A stretch of 60,746 bases of DNA from an uncultured Eubacteriales bacterium (GCA_900548285.1 URKE01000005.1:1-60746); one strand, 5' to 3'. Shown: positions 34,420 to 42,941, counted from the first letter of the stretch. Translations and numbers: made by a program. Notes: generated by a model not told the origin, from the sequence alone.

Positions 34420-34959
34420 TTAGCCTTCGATGTGAAATTTCTGTTTATAATCGTCTATGGCTTTTTCGATTATCGCTATCGCTTCGGTTTTGCCGATGAC
34501 TTCTTTAACGGCGGTTTCCTTTCCTTCGAGGTTTTTATAGACCGAGAAGAAATGCCGCATCTCGTCGAAGATATGAATAGGGAGTTGCGAAAGGTCGGTG
34601 TAACGATTATAGTTCGGGTCGGTGAAAGGAATGGCGATTATTTTTTCGTCGTTCCTGCCGTTGTCTATCATCGAAATCGCGCCGATGGGATACGCTCTGC
34701 AAAGGGTGAGAGGCTCTAACGCCTCGGAGCAGAGCAGAAGCACGTCGAGCGGATCTCCGTCGTCGCCGTAAGTCCGCGGGATAAAGCCGTAATTTGCGGG
34801 GTAGTGAGTCGAAGTGTATAAAATACGGTCAAGGATAATCAATCCCGTTTCCTTGTCGAGTTCGTATTTTTTCTTGCTGCCTTTGCTTATCTCGATAACG
34901 CAGATAAAATCTTCGGGTTTGATTCTTTCGGGCGAAACGTCGTGCCAGATGTTGTTCAT
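34420..34959 (-). CDS. ppa: Inorganic pyrophosphatase, family I
   Basis: A 179-aa soluble enzyme hydrolysing PPi to phosphate. The signature GDDGDPLDVLLL, with its metal-binding Asp residues, is intact, as are YPANYGFIPRTYG and the Lys/Arg and Tyr positions around DPNYNRYTDLSQLP. Family I is less usual than family II in Clostridia. AAGGAGCAAAAAATAA precedes the ATG. Confidence 0.94.
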   Translation of the reverse strand: MNNIWHDVSPERIKPEDFICVIEISKGSKKKYELDKETGLIILDRILYTSTHYPANYGFIPRTYGDDGDPLDVLLLCSEALEPLTLCRAYPIGAISMIDNGRNDEKIIAIPFTDPNYNRYTDLSQLPIHIFDEMRHFFSVYKNLEGKETAVKEVIGKTEAIAIIEKAIDDYKQKFHIEG

Positions 34960-35015
34960 TTATTTTTTGCTCCTTGATTTTTGTCGGAATTGCATTGCGC
35001 TTTTGTCAGAACTGT

Positions 35016-35044
35016 ATTATACAATATGCTTTGCGATAAATCAA
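35016..35044 (-). promoter_or_regulatory. Promoter of ppa
   Basis: Minus strand: TTGATT (35,044-35,039), a 17-bp spacer and TATAAT (35,021-35,016), about 57 nt before the start codon. Confidence 0.8.
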
Positions 35045-35101
35045 GCAAAATTACATTTATTTTCGATTTATTTATAATATTTTTCATTTCGTTTGCCGGC
35101 A

Positions 35102-35145
35102 GATAAAAATACGCGCCGCGTTTCGGTTTGCCGAAACGCGGCGCG
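35102..35145 (-). terminator. Intrinsic terminator of leuS
   Basis: A perfect 15-bp stem (arms 35,112-35,126 and 35,131-35,145). On the minus strand it is followed by TATTTTTATC. Confidence 0.88.
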
Positions 35146-35176
35146 CAATAAAATAATAATTCAGGTTATTTCAGGT

Positions 35177-37612
35177 TCAGCCTTTGACTATAAAGTTCAC
35201 GAGTCTGCCTTTAACGACAACGGCTTTAACGATTTCTTTGCCCTCAACCATTTTCGCAATCGTTTCGTTTGCGAGCGCGATAGCCTTGATTTCGTCTTCC
35301 GTTGCGTCTTTGGAAACGTTTATCTTCGCTTTAACCTTGCTGTTGAGTTGTACGGCGAGTTCTATTTCGTCCTTAACGAGCGCGTTTTCGTCGCAAACGG
35401 GATACGCTTCGGTGAATACGGATTTTTTGTTGCCTCTCTGCGACCAGAGTTCTTCCGCGAAGTGCGGAGCGCAAGGGGCAAGCAGAAGAATGAGCGTATC
35501 CGTTGTTTTTCTCAAAAGTTCGTCCTTTCTGCCATCGATTCCGTCGTATTTATAAATTGCGGTTACGAATTCCATAAGCCTTGCAACAGCCGTGTTGAAC
35601 GAGAAATTGTTCATATCTCTGTCCACATTCTTAATGCAGTAAGCCTCGGCGTAAAGGAGGTCCTTATCGTCTTTATTGAGAGCAAAATTGCCGTTAAACG
35701 GCTTATAGCCGCTTGTTTTTGTTATGATTCGCTCCGCGCGCTCGACGAATTTAGCCAAAGACTTGATTCCGTTATCGTCCCACGGACCGCCTGCGGTGTA
35801 GTCGAAACCGAACATAAGATACATTCTGAAAACGTCCGAACCGTAGGTGTCGATATAAGAATCGGGCGAAACCACGTTTCCGCGGGACTTGCTCATTCTC
35901 ATTCCGTCCGGACCTAAAATAATGCCTTGGTGGGTGAGCGATTTGAACGGCTCGTCGAAATTGAGATAACCCATATCGCGAAGTGCCTTCGTGATAAAAC
36001 GCGCGTATAAAAGGTGCATGCACGCGTGTTCCGGTCCGCCGACGTATTTGTCGACGGGGAGCATTTTGTTGATTATTTCCGGATCGAACGGCATATCGGC
36101 GTTTTTGCTGTCCGGATATCTGAGATAATACCAACTCGAGCAAACGAACGTGTCGAGCGTGTCGGGGTCGCGTTGAGCCTTTCCGCCGCACTTCGGGCAG
36201 GTCGTGTTCATGAAGGATTCGCATTTTGCGAGCGGCGATTTACCGTCCGGTCTGAATTCAACGTCTTTGGGAAGAAGAACGGGCAGGTCTTTATAAGGAA
36301 CGGGAACGGCGCCGCACTTTTCGCAGTGAATGACGGGAATAGGCGCGCCCCAGTATCTCTGACGGGAAACGAGCCAGTCGCGAAGTCTGTAATTGACTTT
36401 GTGGCGACCTTTCGATTCGGCGAAAAGTCTGTTTAAAATCGCCTTTCTGCCTTCTTCCGAAGTAAGACCGTCGTATTCCGCGCTGTTCACGAGAACTCCG
36501 TCGTCCACGAACGGGAGAACGGTTTCGCCGCGCGGGTTGTGAATTACCACGTTTACGGGCAGGTCGTATTTTTTCGCGAAGAGGAAATCTCTCGCGTCGT
36601 GAGCGGGAACGCCCATAACCGCGCCCGTGCCGTAGGAATATAAAACGTAATCCGCGGCGTAAATCGGTACTTTTTTGCCTGTTATAGGATTGATGGCATA
36701 CGCGCCGATGAAAACGCCCGTCTTTTCGCGGGTTGTGGAAAGACGTTCGATTTCGTCCGTTTTGGAAGTTTCTTCGATGTAACGGAGTACGTCGGCCTCG
36801 CGGTCCTTCGTCATCAGTTTTTTAACGAGCGGATGCTCGGGCGCGAGAACGACGTATGAAACGCCGAAAAGCGTGTCGGCTCTGGTGGTGAAAACTTTGA
36901 ATTCGTCGCCGCTTTCGGTTCGGAAAAGTATTTCGCCGCCCGTCGATTTGCCGATCCAGTTTCTTTGCATCGCTTTTGTTTTTTCGGGCCAGTCGAGTCC
37001 GTCGAGTTTGTCGAGAAGTTCTTCGGCGTATTTGGTTATGCGGAAGAACCATTGCGTAAGGTCGCGTTTGACGACCTGAGTTCCGCATCTTTCGCAGTGT
37101 CCGTCGGTGACCTGTTCGTTCGCAAGAACGGTGTTGCAACTCGGGCACCAGTTAACCGGCGCTTCCTTGCGGTAAGCGAGTCCGTTTTCGTAGAGTTTCA
37201 GAAAGAGCCATTGCGTCCATTTGTAATAATCTGGCATACAGGTCTTTATTTCCGCCGACCAGTCGAACATCGCGCCCATTTTTTTGAGTTGCGTTTCCAT
37301 CGTGGCGATGTTTTCGAGAGTGGATTCTTCGGGATGAACGCCCGTTTTTATGGCGTAATTTTCAGCCGGTAATCCGAAAGCGTCGAACCCCATCGGCTCA
37401 AACACCTCGTAGCCTTTCATTTTTTTGTATCTTGCGAAACTGTCCGTAAGTCCGTAATTATACCAGTGTCCTAAGTGAAGTTTGGAAGCCGAAGGGTAGG
37501 AAAACATCTCAAGACAGTAGAATTTTTTATCTACGTTCTTTTTGTTGAAAGCGTAAAGTTTTTCTTTTTCCCATTTTTGCTGCCACTTGGCTTCGATGGT
37601 TTTCATATCCAT
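35177..37612 (-). CDS. leuS: Leucyl-tRNA synthetase
   Basis: Class Ia aminoacyl-tRNA synthetase charging tRNA-Leu. The HIGH-like motif is HLGHWYNYG and the KMSKS motif is RMSKSRGNV. The editing domain and two CxxC zinc-like pairs (CPSC...CERC and CEKC) are present. The frame opens upstream, but GAGGAGGG 9 nt before the ATG at 37,612 sets the start (MDMKTIEAKWQQKWEKEKLY), giving 811 aa. The untranslated leader is short (about 35 nt) and no T-box sequence is present. Confidence 0.96.
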   Translation of the reverse strand: MDMKTIEAKWQQKWEKEKLYAFNKKNVDKKFYCLEMFSYPSASKLHLGHWYNYGLTDSFARYKKMKGYEVFEPMGFDAFGLPAENYAIKTGVHPEESTLENIATMETQLKKMGAMFDWSAEIKTCMPDYYKWTQWLFLKLYENGLAYRKEAPVNWCPSCNTVLANEQVTDGHCERCGTQVVKRDLTQWFFRITKYAEELLDKLDGLDWPEKTKAMQRNWIGKSTGGEILFRTESGDEFKVFTTRADTLFGVSYVVLAPEHPLVKKLMTKDREADVLRYIEETSKTDEIERLSTTREKTGVFIGAYAINPITGKKVPIYAADYVLYSYGTGAVMGVPAHDARDFLFAKKYDLPVNVVIHNPRGETVLPFVDDGVLVNSAEYDGLTSEEGRKAILNRLFAESKGRHKVNYRLRDWLVSRQRYWGAPIPVIHCEKCGAVPVPYKDLPVLLPKDVEFRPDGKSPLAKCESFMNTTCPKCGGKAQRDPDTLDTFVCSSWYYLRYPDSKNADMPFDPEIINKMLPVDKYVGGPEHACMHLLYARFITKALRDMGYLNFDEPFKSLTHQGIILGPDGMRMSKSRGNVVSPDSYIDTYGSDVFRMYLMFGFDYTAGGPWDDNGIKSLAKFVERAERIITKTSGYKPFNGNFALNKDDKDLLYAEAYCIKNVDRDMNNFSFNTAVARLMEFVTAIYKYDGIDGRKDELLRKTTDTLILLLAPCAPHFAEELWSQRGNKKSVFTEAYPVCDENALVKDEIELAVQLNSKVKAKINVSKDATEDEIKAIALANETIAKMVEGKEIVKAVVVKGRLVNFIVKG

Positions 37613-37652
37613 AAAATGAAACCCTCCTCGCGAGAAATTGTATATGAGCATA

Positions 37653-37661
37653 ATTATAACA
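37653..37661 (-). promoter_or_regulatory. Extended -10 promoter of leuS
   Basis: On the minus strand TGT followed by TATAAT (37,661-37,653) forms an extended -10. No good -35 is present. Transcription would begin about 34 nt before the leuS ATG. Confidence 0.6.
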
Positions 37662-37725
37662 CAAATCGGAATCTTTTTCCACTTTTTTAGCGGCGTTTGG
37701 GTATGAAAAATATATTTTTTATTGT

Positions 37726-37753
37726 TTGACAAAAGGACATAAAAACATATGAC
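37726..37753 (+). promoter_or_regulatory. Probable promoter of the YitT-family gene
   Basis: TTGACA (37,726-37,731) and TATGAC (37,748-37,753) with a 16-bp spacer. An extended -10 alternative (TGTTATCAT) is at 37,769-37,777. The leader of 120-140 nt contains the 17-bp stem at 37,817-37,862. Confidence 0.5.
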
Positions 37754-37816
37754 TTTTTTTTCGCGATGTGTTATCATTAGCCGTAGTTGATAATAGGCTT
37801 TTTTTTAAACGATAAT

Positions 37817-37862
37817 CCGCCCCGCGGCGAAACAAATCGAAGAGAGTTTCGCCGCGGGGCGG
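37817..37862. other. 17-bp perfect hairpin in the leuS/YitT intergenic region
   Basis: Arms 37,817-37,833 and 37,846-37,862 are perfectly complementary and GC-rich, with a 12-nt loop. Neither strand has a T-run after the stem, so it does not look like an ordinary terminator. It stands 38 nt before the ATG of the YitT-family gene. Confidence 0.6.
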
Positions 37863-37899
37863 CATACGGAATCATACAGAAAAATACGGGAGCATTACG

Positions 37900-38970
37900 A
37901 TGAACGATAATGATGAATTGGAGGGAAAAACGCCCGCGGAAGGCGGTTACGGTTTTTTCCCGGAAAGAGAAATAGTTAAATATTCTGTCGCCAAGGATGA
38001 CTGGGTTGTGCCGGAAAATAAAAAGAAAAAGACGATTTCGTCGGCGATTTTCGTGTTTTTCGCCGCTTTTTTCTATGCGGTCGGGTTTCATTATTTCGTA
38101 GACCCGTGCAATTTCGCGCCGGGAGGAATCGGCGGCGTCGTGGCGATGATGAAGTACGTTATAAGCGGCGGCTCTTCGGCGGACGCGGCGGCGAGCGGAA
38201 TCGATTACAGTTCGCTTTTGTTCGTAATCTGCAACATTCCGCTTCTGATTCCCGCGTATAAAATTCTGTCGAAAGAATTCGTCGTGAAAACGGCGGTGGT
38301 TGCCGTTCTTATCGCGGCAATAATGTTTCTTCTCGATAACTTTATCGATCCGAACAAGATTTTTTCGATAAAACACGCGAGCGAACTTGCCGGCAATAAA
38401 AAAATCGAAATGGGAACGAGGCTGTTGTCCGCGCTTGTCGGCGGGGCGGTGTGCGGCTTGTCGCTTGCGTGCGCGCTCAAAACCAACGCCTCGACGGGCG
38501 GAGCGGATATCGTGGGCGCGATGATACAGAAGAAAAATCCGCACAAGAGCGTCGCTTCGATGATTTTTGCGGTAAACGGCGTGATTTTCGGCGTTTCGTT
38601 CTTCGTTTACGGCAACGATACGCTGCCCGTTTTCCTCTCGCTTATTTACACTTATACGGCAACAAAGACGTGCGATTATATAATGTACGGAACGAAAAAC
38701 GCGCTCAAGTTCGAGGTCATAACCGAACACGCGGAAGAAATTTCCAAGGACGTAATCGAAAAACTCGGTCACGGCGTTACGGTCACTCCCGCGGAGGGAA
38801 TGTTCGAACACAGAAACAAAGTGCTTCTGATCTGCGTCATCAAGCCGCGCCAGACGGTGCAGTTTCAGGAGATAATCAATCGTTATCCGGAAACGTTCGC
38901 ATACGTCGGAACGGTCAGCGAAGTAATCGGAAAATTCAATTCCGAAGGCAGAAAAGAAAAGAAAAAGTAA
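37900..38970 (+). CDS. YitT family membrane protein with C-terminal DUF2179 domain
   Basis: A 356-aa integral membrane protein. A charged N-terminal 45 residues is followed by five or six membrane spans, including the family motif NFAPGGIGGVVAMMKYVISG and NASTGGADIVGAMI. The C-terminal soluble DUF2179 domain (about 265-345) contains LGHGVTVTPAEGMFEHRNK. The molecular function of the family is unclear. TACGGGAGCATTACG precedes the ATG. Confidence 0.88.
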   Translation: MNDNDELEGKTPAEGGYGFFPEREIVKYSVAKDDWVVPENKKKKTISSAIFVFFAAFFYAVGFHYFVDPCNFAPGGIGGVVAMMKYVISGGSSADAAASGIDYSSLLFVICNIPLLIPAYKILSKEFVVKTAVVAVLIAAIMFLLDNFIDPNKIFSIKHASELAGNKKIEMGTRLLSALVGGAVCGLSLACALKTNASTGGADIVGAMIQKKNPHKSVASMIFAVNGVIFGVSFFVYGNDTLPVFLSLIYTYTATKTCDYIMYGTKNALKFEVITEHAEEISKDVIEKLGHGVTVTPAEGMFEHRNKVLLICVIKPRQTVQFQEIINRYPETFAYVGTVSEVIGKFNSEGRKEKKK

Positions 38971-38990
38971 TTTGCAAATCAATATCGTAA

Positions 38991-39034
38991 AGCCGCCCGG
39001 GGCAAACTTTCAGGTTTGCCCCGGGCGGCTCGTT
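38991..39034 (+). terminator. Intrinsic terminator of the YitT-family gene
   Basis: A perfect 17-bp stem (arms 38,991-39,007 and 39,014-39,030) followed by CGTTTT, 20 nt after the stop. Confidence 0.88.
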
Positions 39035-39266
39035 TTACGTCGTTAATCGACTTATACGCGGCTTTCTATGCCGTGATGTCAAAAATTTTCAAAACAAAAC
39101 ACGCTTGTCGGAACAGAAATCGGTAACATCGGTAAACATTGCGGAAAAGAGTATAAAAAATAAACATCCGGTCGAAAATAATATCGGCTTCCCCGAGTAT
39201 TACATATAATATATTAAGGGAACGCCGGTTGAGCCGCCGGATAGGGCGGCAAAGTGAGGATCGATT

Positions 39267-39635
39267 ATGATAAAGAGAGGCGAACTTTATTACGCCGATC
39301 TCAGTCCGGTCGTCGGAAGCGAACAGGGCGGCGTAAGACCCGTTCTCGTTGTTCAGAACGACGTGGGGAACAAATACAGCCCCACCGTAATCGCGGCGGC
39401 AGTGACAAGCAAACTTACGAAGGCGAAATTGCCGACGCATATCGAACTCGACGCGTCCCTTTACGGACTGAGCAAAAACTCGGTCGTTCTGCTCGAACAA
39501 ATCCGGACGCTCGATAAGCGCAGGCTGAAAGAACGCATCGGCGAACTGCCTTTCGGCACTATGCGGAAGGTGGACGGCGCGCTGCTTATAAGCCTCGGGT
39601 TTGCAGAGAAAAACGGCGTTGATCGGGCGGAATGA
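39267..39635 (+). CDS. Type II toxin, MazF/PemK family endoribonuclease (NdoA-like)
   Basis: A 122-aa protein of the SH3-like MazF fold, which cleaves mRNA at short motifs. It shows MIKRGELYYADLSPVVGSEQ, GGVRPVLVVQND, the TVIAAAVTSK strand and VVLLEQIRTLDKRRL, all as in Bacillus NdoA (EndoA). No antitoxin-like ORF precedes it: the 296 bp upstream hold the previous gene's terminator, a TATAAT at 39,205-39,210 and no reading frame of useful length. TGAGGATCGATT precedes the ATG. Confidence 0.92.
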   Translation: MIKRGELYYADLSPVVGSEQGGVRPVLVVQNDVGNKYSPTVIAAAVTSKLTKAKLPTHIELDASLYGLSKNSVVLLEQIRTLDKRRLKERIGELPFGTMRKVDGALLISLGFAEKNGVDRAE

Positions 39636-39678
39636 TATGAATATTATATGAATATTACGTCGGGTTTATCGGAAAAGC

Positions 39679-39720
39679 GCCGCGCGGAAGGCTTTTAGCC
39701 ATCTGCGCGGCTTTAGTCTT
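39679..39720 (+). terminator. Probable terminator of the MazF gene
   Basis: GCCGCGC (39,679-39,685) pairs with GCGCGGC (39,705-39,711) around an inner GGC/GCC hairpin, followed by TTTAGTCTTT. It lies 44 nt after the stop. Confidence 0.5.
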
Positions 39721-39742
39721 TAATATCGCGGTATAAAAAGAC

Positions 39743-39771
39743 TTTACAAATTTGCCCGGAAATGATAAAAT
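39743..39771 (+). promoter_or_regulatory. Promoter of the HTH-NAD+ synthetase gene
   Basis: TTTACA (39,743-39,748), a 17-bp spacer and TAAAAT (39,766-39,771). Transcription would start near 39,778. This excludes the in-frame TTG at 39,752 and ATG at 39,770 as starts and leaves the ATG at 39,809. Confidence 0.75.
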
Positions 39772-39808
39772 GAATTTATTAAACATTTTTTTACCGAAGA
39801 GGAAAGAT

Positions 39809-41959
39809 ATGCAGGACGTAGTCGAGAGAATAAAAAAATATAAACAACTGTTTTCGATAACGAGCGAGGAACTTTCAAAACGCAGCGGCATCCCGCTCGG
39901 CACGCTTAACAAAATTCTTTCGTCGTCGACGAAGAGTATCAAAACGGAAACTCTGGCGGCAATTGCCAAGGGGCTTGACGTCAGCGTGAGCGATCTCGTC
40001 GGCAGGGAAAAGAAGCAGGAAATCTACTCCAGATCGATTGTCGATCCGATTTTTTCTTATTGCCGCGTTGCCGCCGTCACGCCCGAACTCAAAGTCGGCG
40101 ACGTTGAAAAAAATGCGCAAAGCGTTCTTGACGCGCTCGAAACTTATTCGGTTAAACGGGTGAAAGTTCTCGTTTTCCCCGAACTCACGCTTTCCGGTTA
40201 CACCGCCGGCGATTTGTTTTATATGGACGCGCTTTTGAAGTCATGCGAGAAGTATCTCGTCAAAATCGTCGATTATTCAATGAATTACGACACTCTTTTG
40301 TTTGTCGGCGCTCCGCTCGCGAGAAACGGAAAACTCTATAACTGCGCGGTCGCGATTTGCCACGGCAAACTTCTCGGCGTTATCCCGAAGTCCTTTTTGC
40401 CGTCTTATAACGAGTTTTACGAGAAGAGGCAATTCGCTTCGCCTGCCGACGAAAACGGCGTTATAACGATAAACGGAAAAGAGTATCCCTTCGGAACGAA
40501 ACTGATTTTCAGAAACAGAAATTACCCCGCGATGAAAGTCGCCGCGGAAATCTGCGAGGACCTTTGGGCGGTTAATTCTCCGTCGGAAAGGCACGCCGTG
40601 AACGGCGCGAACATAATAGTCAATCTTTCGGCGAGCGACGAACTCATCGGCAAGGCGGAATACAGGAGAAGCCTTTGTTCGATGCAGTCGGCAAAATGCG
40701 TCTGCGCTTACGCTTACGCCGACGCGGGCAGCGGAGAATCGTCGTCTGATATGGTATTTTCTGCGCACAACCTGATAACCGAAAACGGTAAAATTCTTGC
40801 CGAAAGCGAATTGTTTGGCGACGGGGTTGCCGTTGCGGACGTCGATCTCGGCTTTATTGAACACGAAAGGCTTAAACTTTTCAATTACGAACGACTTAAA
40901 GACGACGGTTACGCCGTTATCGATTTTGCCGTCGCGGTGAACGCGGACAGGGTTGAACGCGATTACGACAGAACGCCGTTCGTTCCGGGCGACGCCGCGG
41001 AACTCTCTAAGAGGGCGGAACTTATTCTCGATATTCAGGCCGAAGGACTTGCAAGGAGAGTTAAACACACTTCCGCGAAAACGCTTGTCGTGGGCGTTTC
41101 GGGCGGGTTGGATAGTACGCTTGCGCTGCTTGTCGCGGCGCGCGCCATGGATAAACTCGGCAGAAAGAGAAAGGACATAATCGCCGTCAGCATGCCTTGT
41201 TTCGGAACGACCGAACGCACGAAGGGCAACGCCGAACTTTTAGCCGAGCAGACGGACGTCGCTTTCAGAGAAATTAATATCACGGAATCGGTGAGAAGCC
41301 ATTTCAAAGATATCGGTCAGAACGAAAACGTCACCGACGTGACTTACGAAAATTCGCAGGCGAGAGAACGCACTCAGGTGCTGATGGATATCGCCAACAA
41401 AACGGGCGGGCTTGTCGTCGGAACGGGCGATTTGTCCGAACTCGCTCTCGGCTGGGCAACCTATAACGGCGACCATATGTCGATGTACGGCGTCAACGCG
41501 TCCGTGCCGAAAACGCTCGTCCGTTACGTAATCGCCCACGTTGCGGAGACGAGCAAAGGCAAAACGAAAAAGGTACTCGAGGATATTCTCGCAACGCCCG
41601 TAAGCCCCGAACTTATCCCTGCCGAGAACGGCGAAATAAAGCAGAAAACCGAAGATATCGTCGGACCTTACGTGCTTCACGATTTTTTCCTTTATCATTT
41701 CGTCAGGTCGGGATTTTCGCCTGCGAAGATATTCAAAATCGCCGAAAAAACTTTTGAAGAGGAGTATGATTCGGCAACGATATACAAATGGCTCGAAGTG
41801 TTCGTAAAGAGGTTTTTTGCTCAGCAATTCAAGCGTTCCTGCTTGCCGGACGGTGTAAAAGTCGGTTCGGTTGCGCTTTCGCCGCGCGGCGACTGGCGCA
41901 TGCCGAGCGATTGCAGCGCGGACGTATTTCTTAAGGATTTACGCCGCGTAAAGCCTTAA
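39809..41959 (+). CDS. nadE: Glutamine-dependent NAD+ synthetase with N-terminal helix-turn-helix domain
   Basis: A 716-aa three-part protein. Residues 1-65 read as an XRE/Cro-type helix-turn-helix (TSEELSKRSGIPLGTLNKIL, then TETLAAIAKGLDVSVSDLV). Residues 83-360 are a nitrilase-type glutaminase with the Glu-Lys-Cys triad: Glu125 (FPELTLSGY), Lys194 (IPKSFLPSYNEFYEKRQF) and Cys249 (EICEDLW). Residues 400-716 are the ammonia-using synthetase with the PP-loop SGGLDST (about 431-437). It converts deamido-NAD+ to NAD+ using glutamine. Related two-domain enzymes are about 640-680 aa, so the HTH is extra. The start at 39,809 has AGAGGAA correctly spaced and keeps the HTH entire. Confidence 0.93.
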   Translation: MQDVVERIKKYKQLFSITSEELSKRSGIPLGTLNKILSSSTKSIKTETLAAIAKGLDVSVSDLVGREKKQEIYSRSIVDPIFSYCRVAAVTPELKVGDVEKNAQSVLDALETYSVKRVKVLVFPELTLSGYTAGDLFYMDALLKSCEKYLVKIVDYSMNYDTLLFVGAPLARNGKLYNCAVAICHGKLLGVIPKSFLPSYNEFYEKRQFASPADENGVITINGKEYPFGTKLIFRNRNYPAMKVAAEICEDLWAVNSPSERHAVNGANIIVNLSASDELIGKAEYRRSLCSMQSAKCVCAYAYADAGSGESSSDMVFSAHNLITENGKILAESELFGDGVAVADVDLGFIEHERLKLFNYERLKDDGYAVIDFAVAVNADRVERDYDRTPFVPGDAAELSKRAELILDIQAEGLARRVKHTSAKTLVVGVSGGLDSTLALLVAARAMDKLGRKRKDIIAVSMPCFGTTERTKGNAELLAEQTDVAFREINITESVRSHFKDIGQNENVTDVTYENSQARERTQVLMDIANKTGGLVVGTGDLSELALGWATYNGDHMSMYGVNASVPKTLVRYVIAHVAETSKGKTKKVLEDILATPVSPELIPAENGEIKQKTEDIVGPYVLHDFFLYHFVRSGFSPAKIFKIAEKTFEEEYDSATIYKWLEVFVKRFFAQQFKRSCLPDGVKVGSVALSPRGDWRMPSDCSADVFLKDLRRVKP

Positions 41960-41984
41960 AGATTTTTTAAGCGGCGGAAAAGAC

Positions 41985-42017
41985 GACGAACGACGGCAAC
42001 AAGTTGCCGCGTACTCG
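41985..42017 (-). repeat. 33-bp repeat downstream of tRNA-Gly (copy A)
   Basis: This sequence recurs at 43,648-43,680 with a single mismatch. It contains an inner inverted repeat CGGCAAC/GTTGCCG. Both copies lie at the same distance (9 bp) from the far arm of a tRNA-end palindrome, on the downstream side of a minus-strand tRNA gene. Confidence 0.85.
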
Positions 42018-42026
42018 GCTTAATGT

Positions 42027-42079
42027 CCGCTCCATACAAAAACCCCTCAGCATCGCTGAGGGGTTTTTGTATGGAGCGG
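42027..42079 (-). terminator. Terminator of tRNA-Gly; 25-bp palindrome running into the tRNA 3' end
   Basis: Arms 42,027-42,051 and 42,055-42,079 are perfectly complementary over 25 bp with a 3-nt loop. On the minus strand the inner part (CCCCTCAGC...GCTGAGGGG then TTTTT) is an intrinsic terminator. The outer part extends over the last 8 bases of the tRNA-Gly gene, including CCA, so the tRNA end is present again in inverted form beyond the terminator. Confidence 0.9.
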
Positions 42080-42145
42080 GCGATGAGAATCGAACTCACA
42101 ACCGAAGCTTGGGAAGCTCCTATTTTGCCACTAAACTACGCCCGC
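42072..42145 (-). tRNA. tRNA-Gly (anticodon CCC)
   Basis: On the minus strand the acceptor 5' half GCGGGCG (ending at 42,145) pairs with CGCCCGC before the discriminator and an encoded CCA. The anticodon loop is TTCCCAA, anticodon CCC, on the stem GGAGC/GCTTC. The T-arm GTTCGATTC is standard. Length is 74 nt. Confidence 0.93.
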
Positions 42146-42163
42146 TTGTTTATTTCGTATGAT

Positions 42164-42192
42164 ATTTTACTATATTTTTGGTTTTTTGACAA
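42164..42192 (-). promoter_or_regulatory. Promoter of tRNA-Gly
   Basis: Minus strand: TTGTCA (42,192-42,187), a 17-bp spacer and TAAAAT (42,169-42,164), 18 nt before the mature tRNA 5' end. Confidence 0.8.
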
Positions 42193-42451
42193 GCGTTTAG
42201 AGGCGATAAAAAAATATTTTATGCAATCGCCGTCAGACCACGGTTCGTTTTATTCTTGATCGGCATAAGACAAAAAATATATTTGTACATATAATCATAC
42301 GTGTTGTCCCGTTTGGGCAATTCGTAATATCGCAAAGTCTTAAAATGGCATCTAACAACAAAAGGCGTACCGGATGTCGGTTTCCGTGTTTTGCGGAGAT
42401 GAAATCGATTTGACCTCGCCAAAAGCGAATGTTGACGGACGAAACTCCCTA

Positions 42452-42480
42452 TTGACAAAAATTGATTTTTAACGTATAAT
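42452..42480 (+). promoter_or_regulatory. Consensus promoter of the small membrane-protein cluster
   Basis: TTGACA (42,452-42,457), exactly 17 bp, and TATAAT (42,475-42,480): a perfect sigma-A consensus, 71 nt before the first ATG. It is among the strongest promoters in the window. Confidence 0.9.
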
Positions 42481-42551
42481 GATTAAAACAAGTCTTTTCG
42501 ATAAAGACGCGGAACGTATGTAAAGCGGAAAGGATAAGGGAAGGGATAAGA

Positions 42552-42941
42552 ATGAGGAAATCGATTTCTATTATGAATTGTATTTTATCAACATTCATTT
42601 TTCTTTGTGTTTATGGAAACACCTGTTATCGTTCGGCTCTTTCAGGAAAAGGCGGCGCCGATTTTGGTCAACAAGTCTTTTTGTGTTTTTATTTTGCAAC
42701 AGGGTTGATAATTTCGATATACTGTATATGCATCAAAGTTTATTATTCAAACAAATGTTTCTGGATTGGCGCGATATATAACGCGCTTTATCCTCTTGTG
42801 ATATTGACGCTTTCGTTATATGCTTTAATTTCACAAAGTTGGGAGATAGACACGATTAATTGGCTTTATTGGCTCTGTAACATAATTCCGGTTATTATCA
42901 GCGGATTATATGTTTATGCGGCTGTAAAAAAGGATCCCTAA
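42552..42941 (+). CDS. Small four-span membrane protein (islet gene 1)
   Basis: I recognise no family. The 129-aa protein is mostly hydrophobic, with four predicted membrane spans and short charged ends. Cysteines and tyrosines are frequent (CVYGNTCYRS near residues 19-28). It shares its layout and some sequence (start of span 1, FLCVYG versus FLCAFG, then CY) with islet gene 2, so the two are probably old duplicates. Codon use is AT-richer than in neighbouring genes. AAGGGAAGGGATAAGA precedes the ATG. Confidence 0.75.
   Translation: MRKSISIMNCILSTFIFLCVYGNTCYRSALSGKGGADFGQQVFLCFYFATGLIISIYCICIKVYYSNKCFWIGAIYNALYPLVILTLSLYALISQSWEIDTINWLYWLCNIIPVIISGLYVYAAVKKDP

Larger units (their letters stand above)
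42146..42551. other. Divergent promoter region at the left side of the islet
   Basis: About 400 bases with no credible gene. It holds the tRNA-Gly promoter (42,164-42,192) and the promoter of the first small membrane-protein gene (42,452-42,480). A minus-strand reading frame at 42,219-42,458 has no ribosome binding site or family features. I see nothing else in between. Confidence 0.6.

Noticed and set aside
37613..37777. T-box riboswitch upstream of leuS
   Set aside because: The leader is about 35 nt from the extended -10 promoter, with no T-box sequence or specifier loop. The tyrS leader also lacks one.
42219..42458. Minus-strand frame of 79 aa in the islet
   Set aside because: No ribosome binding site, no homologous features, and it overlaps the promoter of the neighbouring gene.
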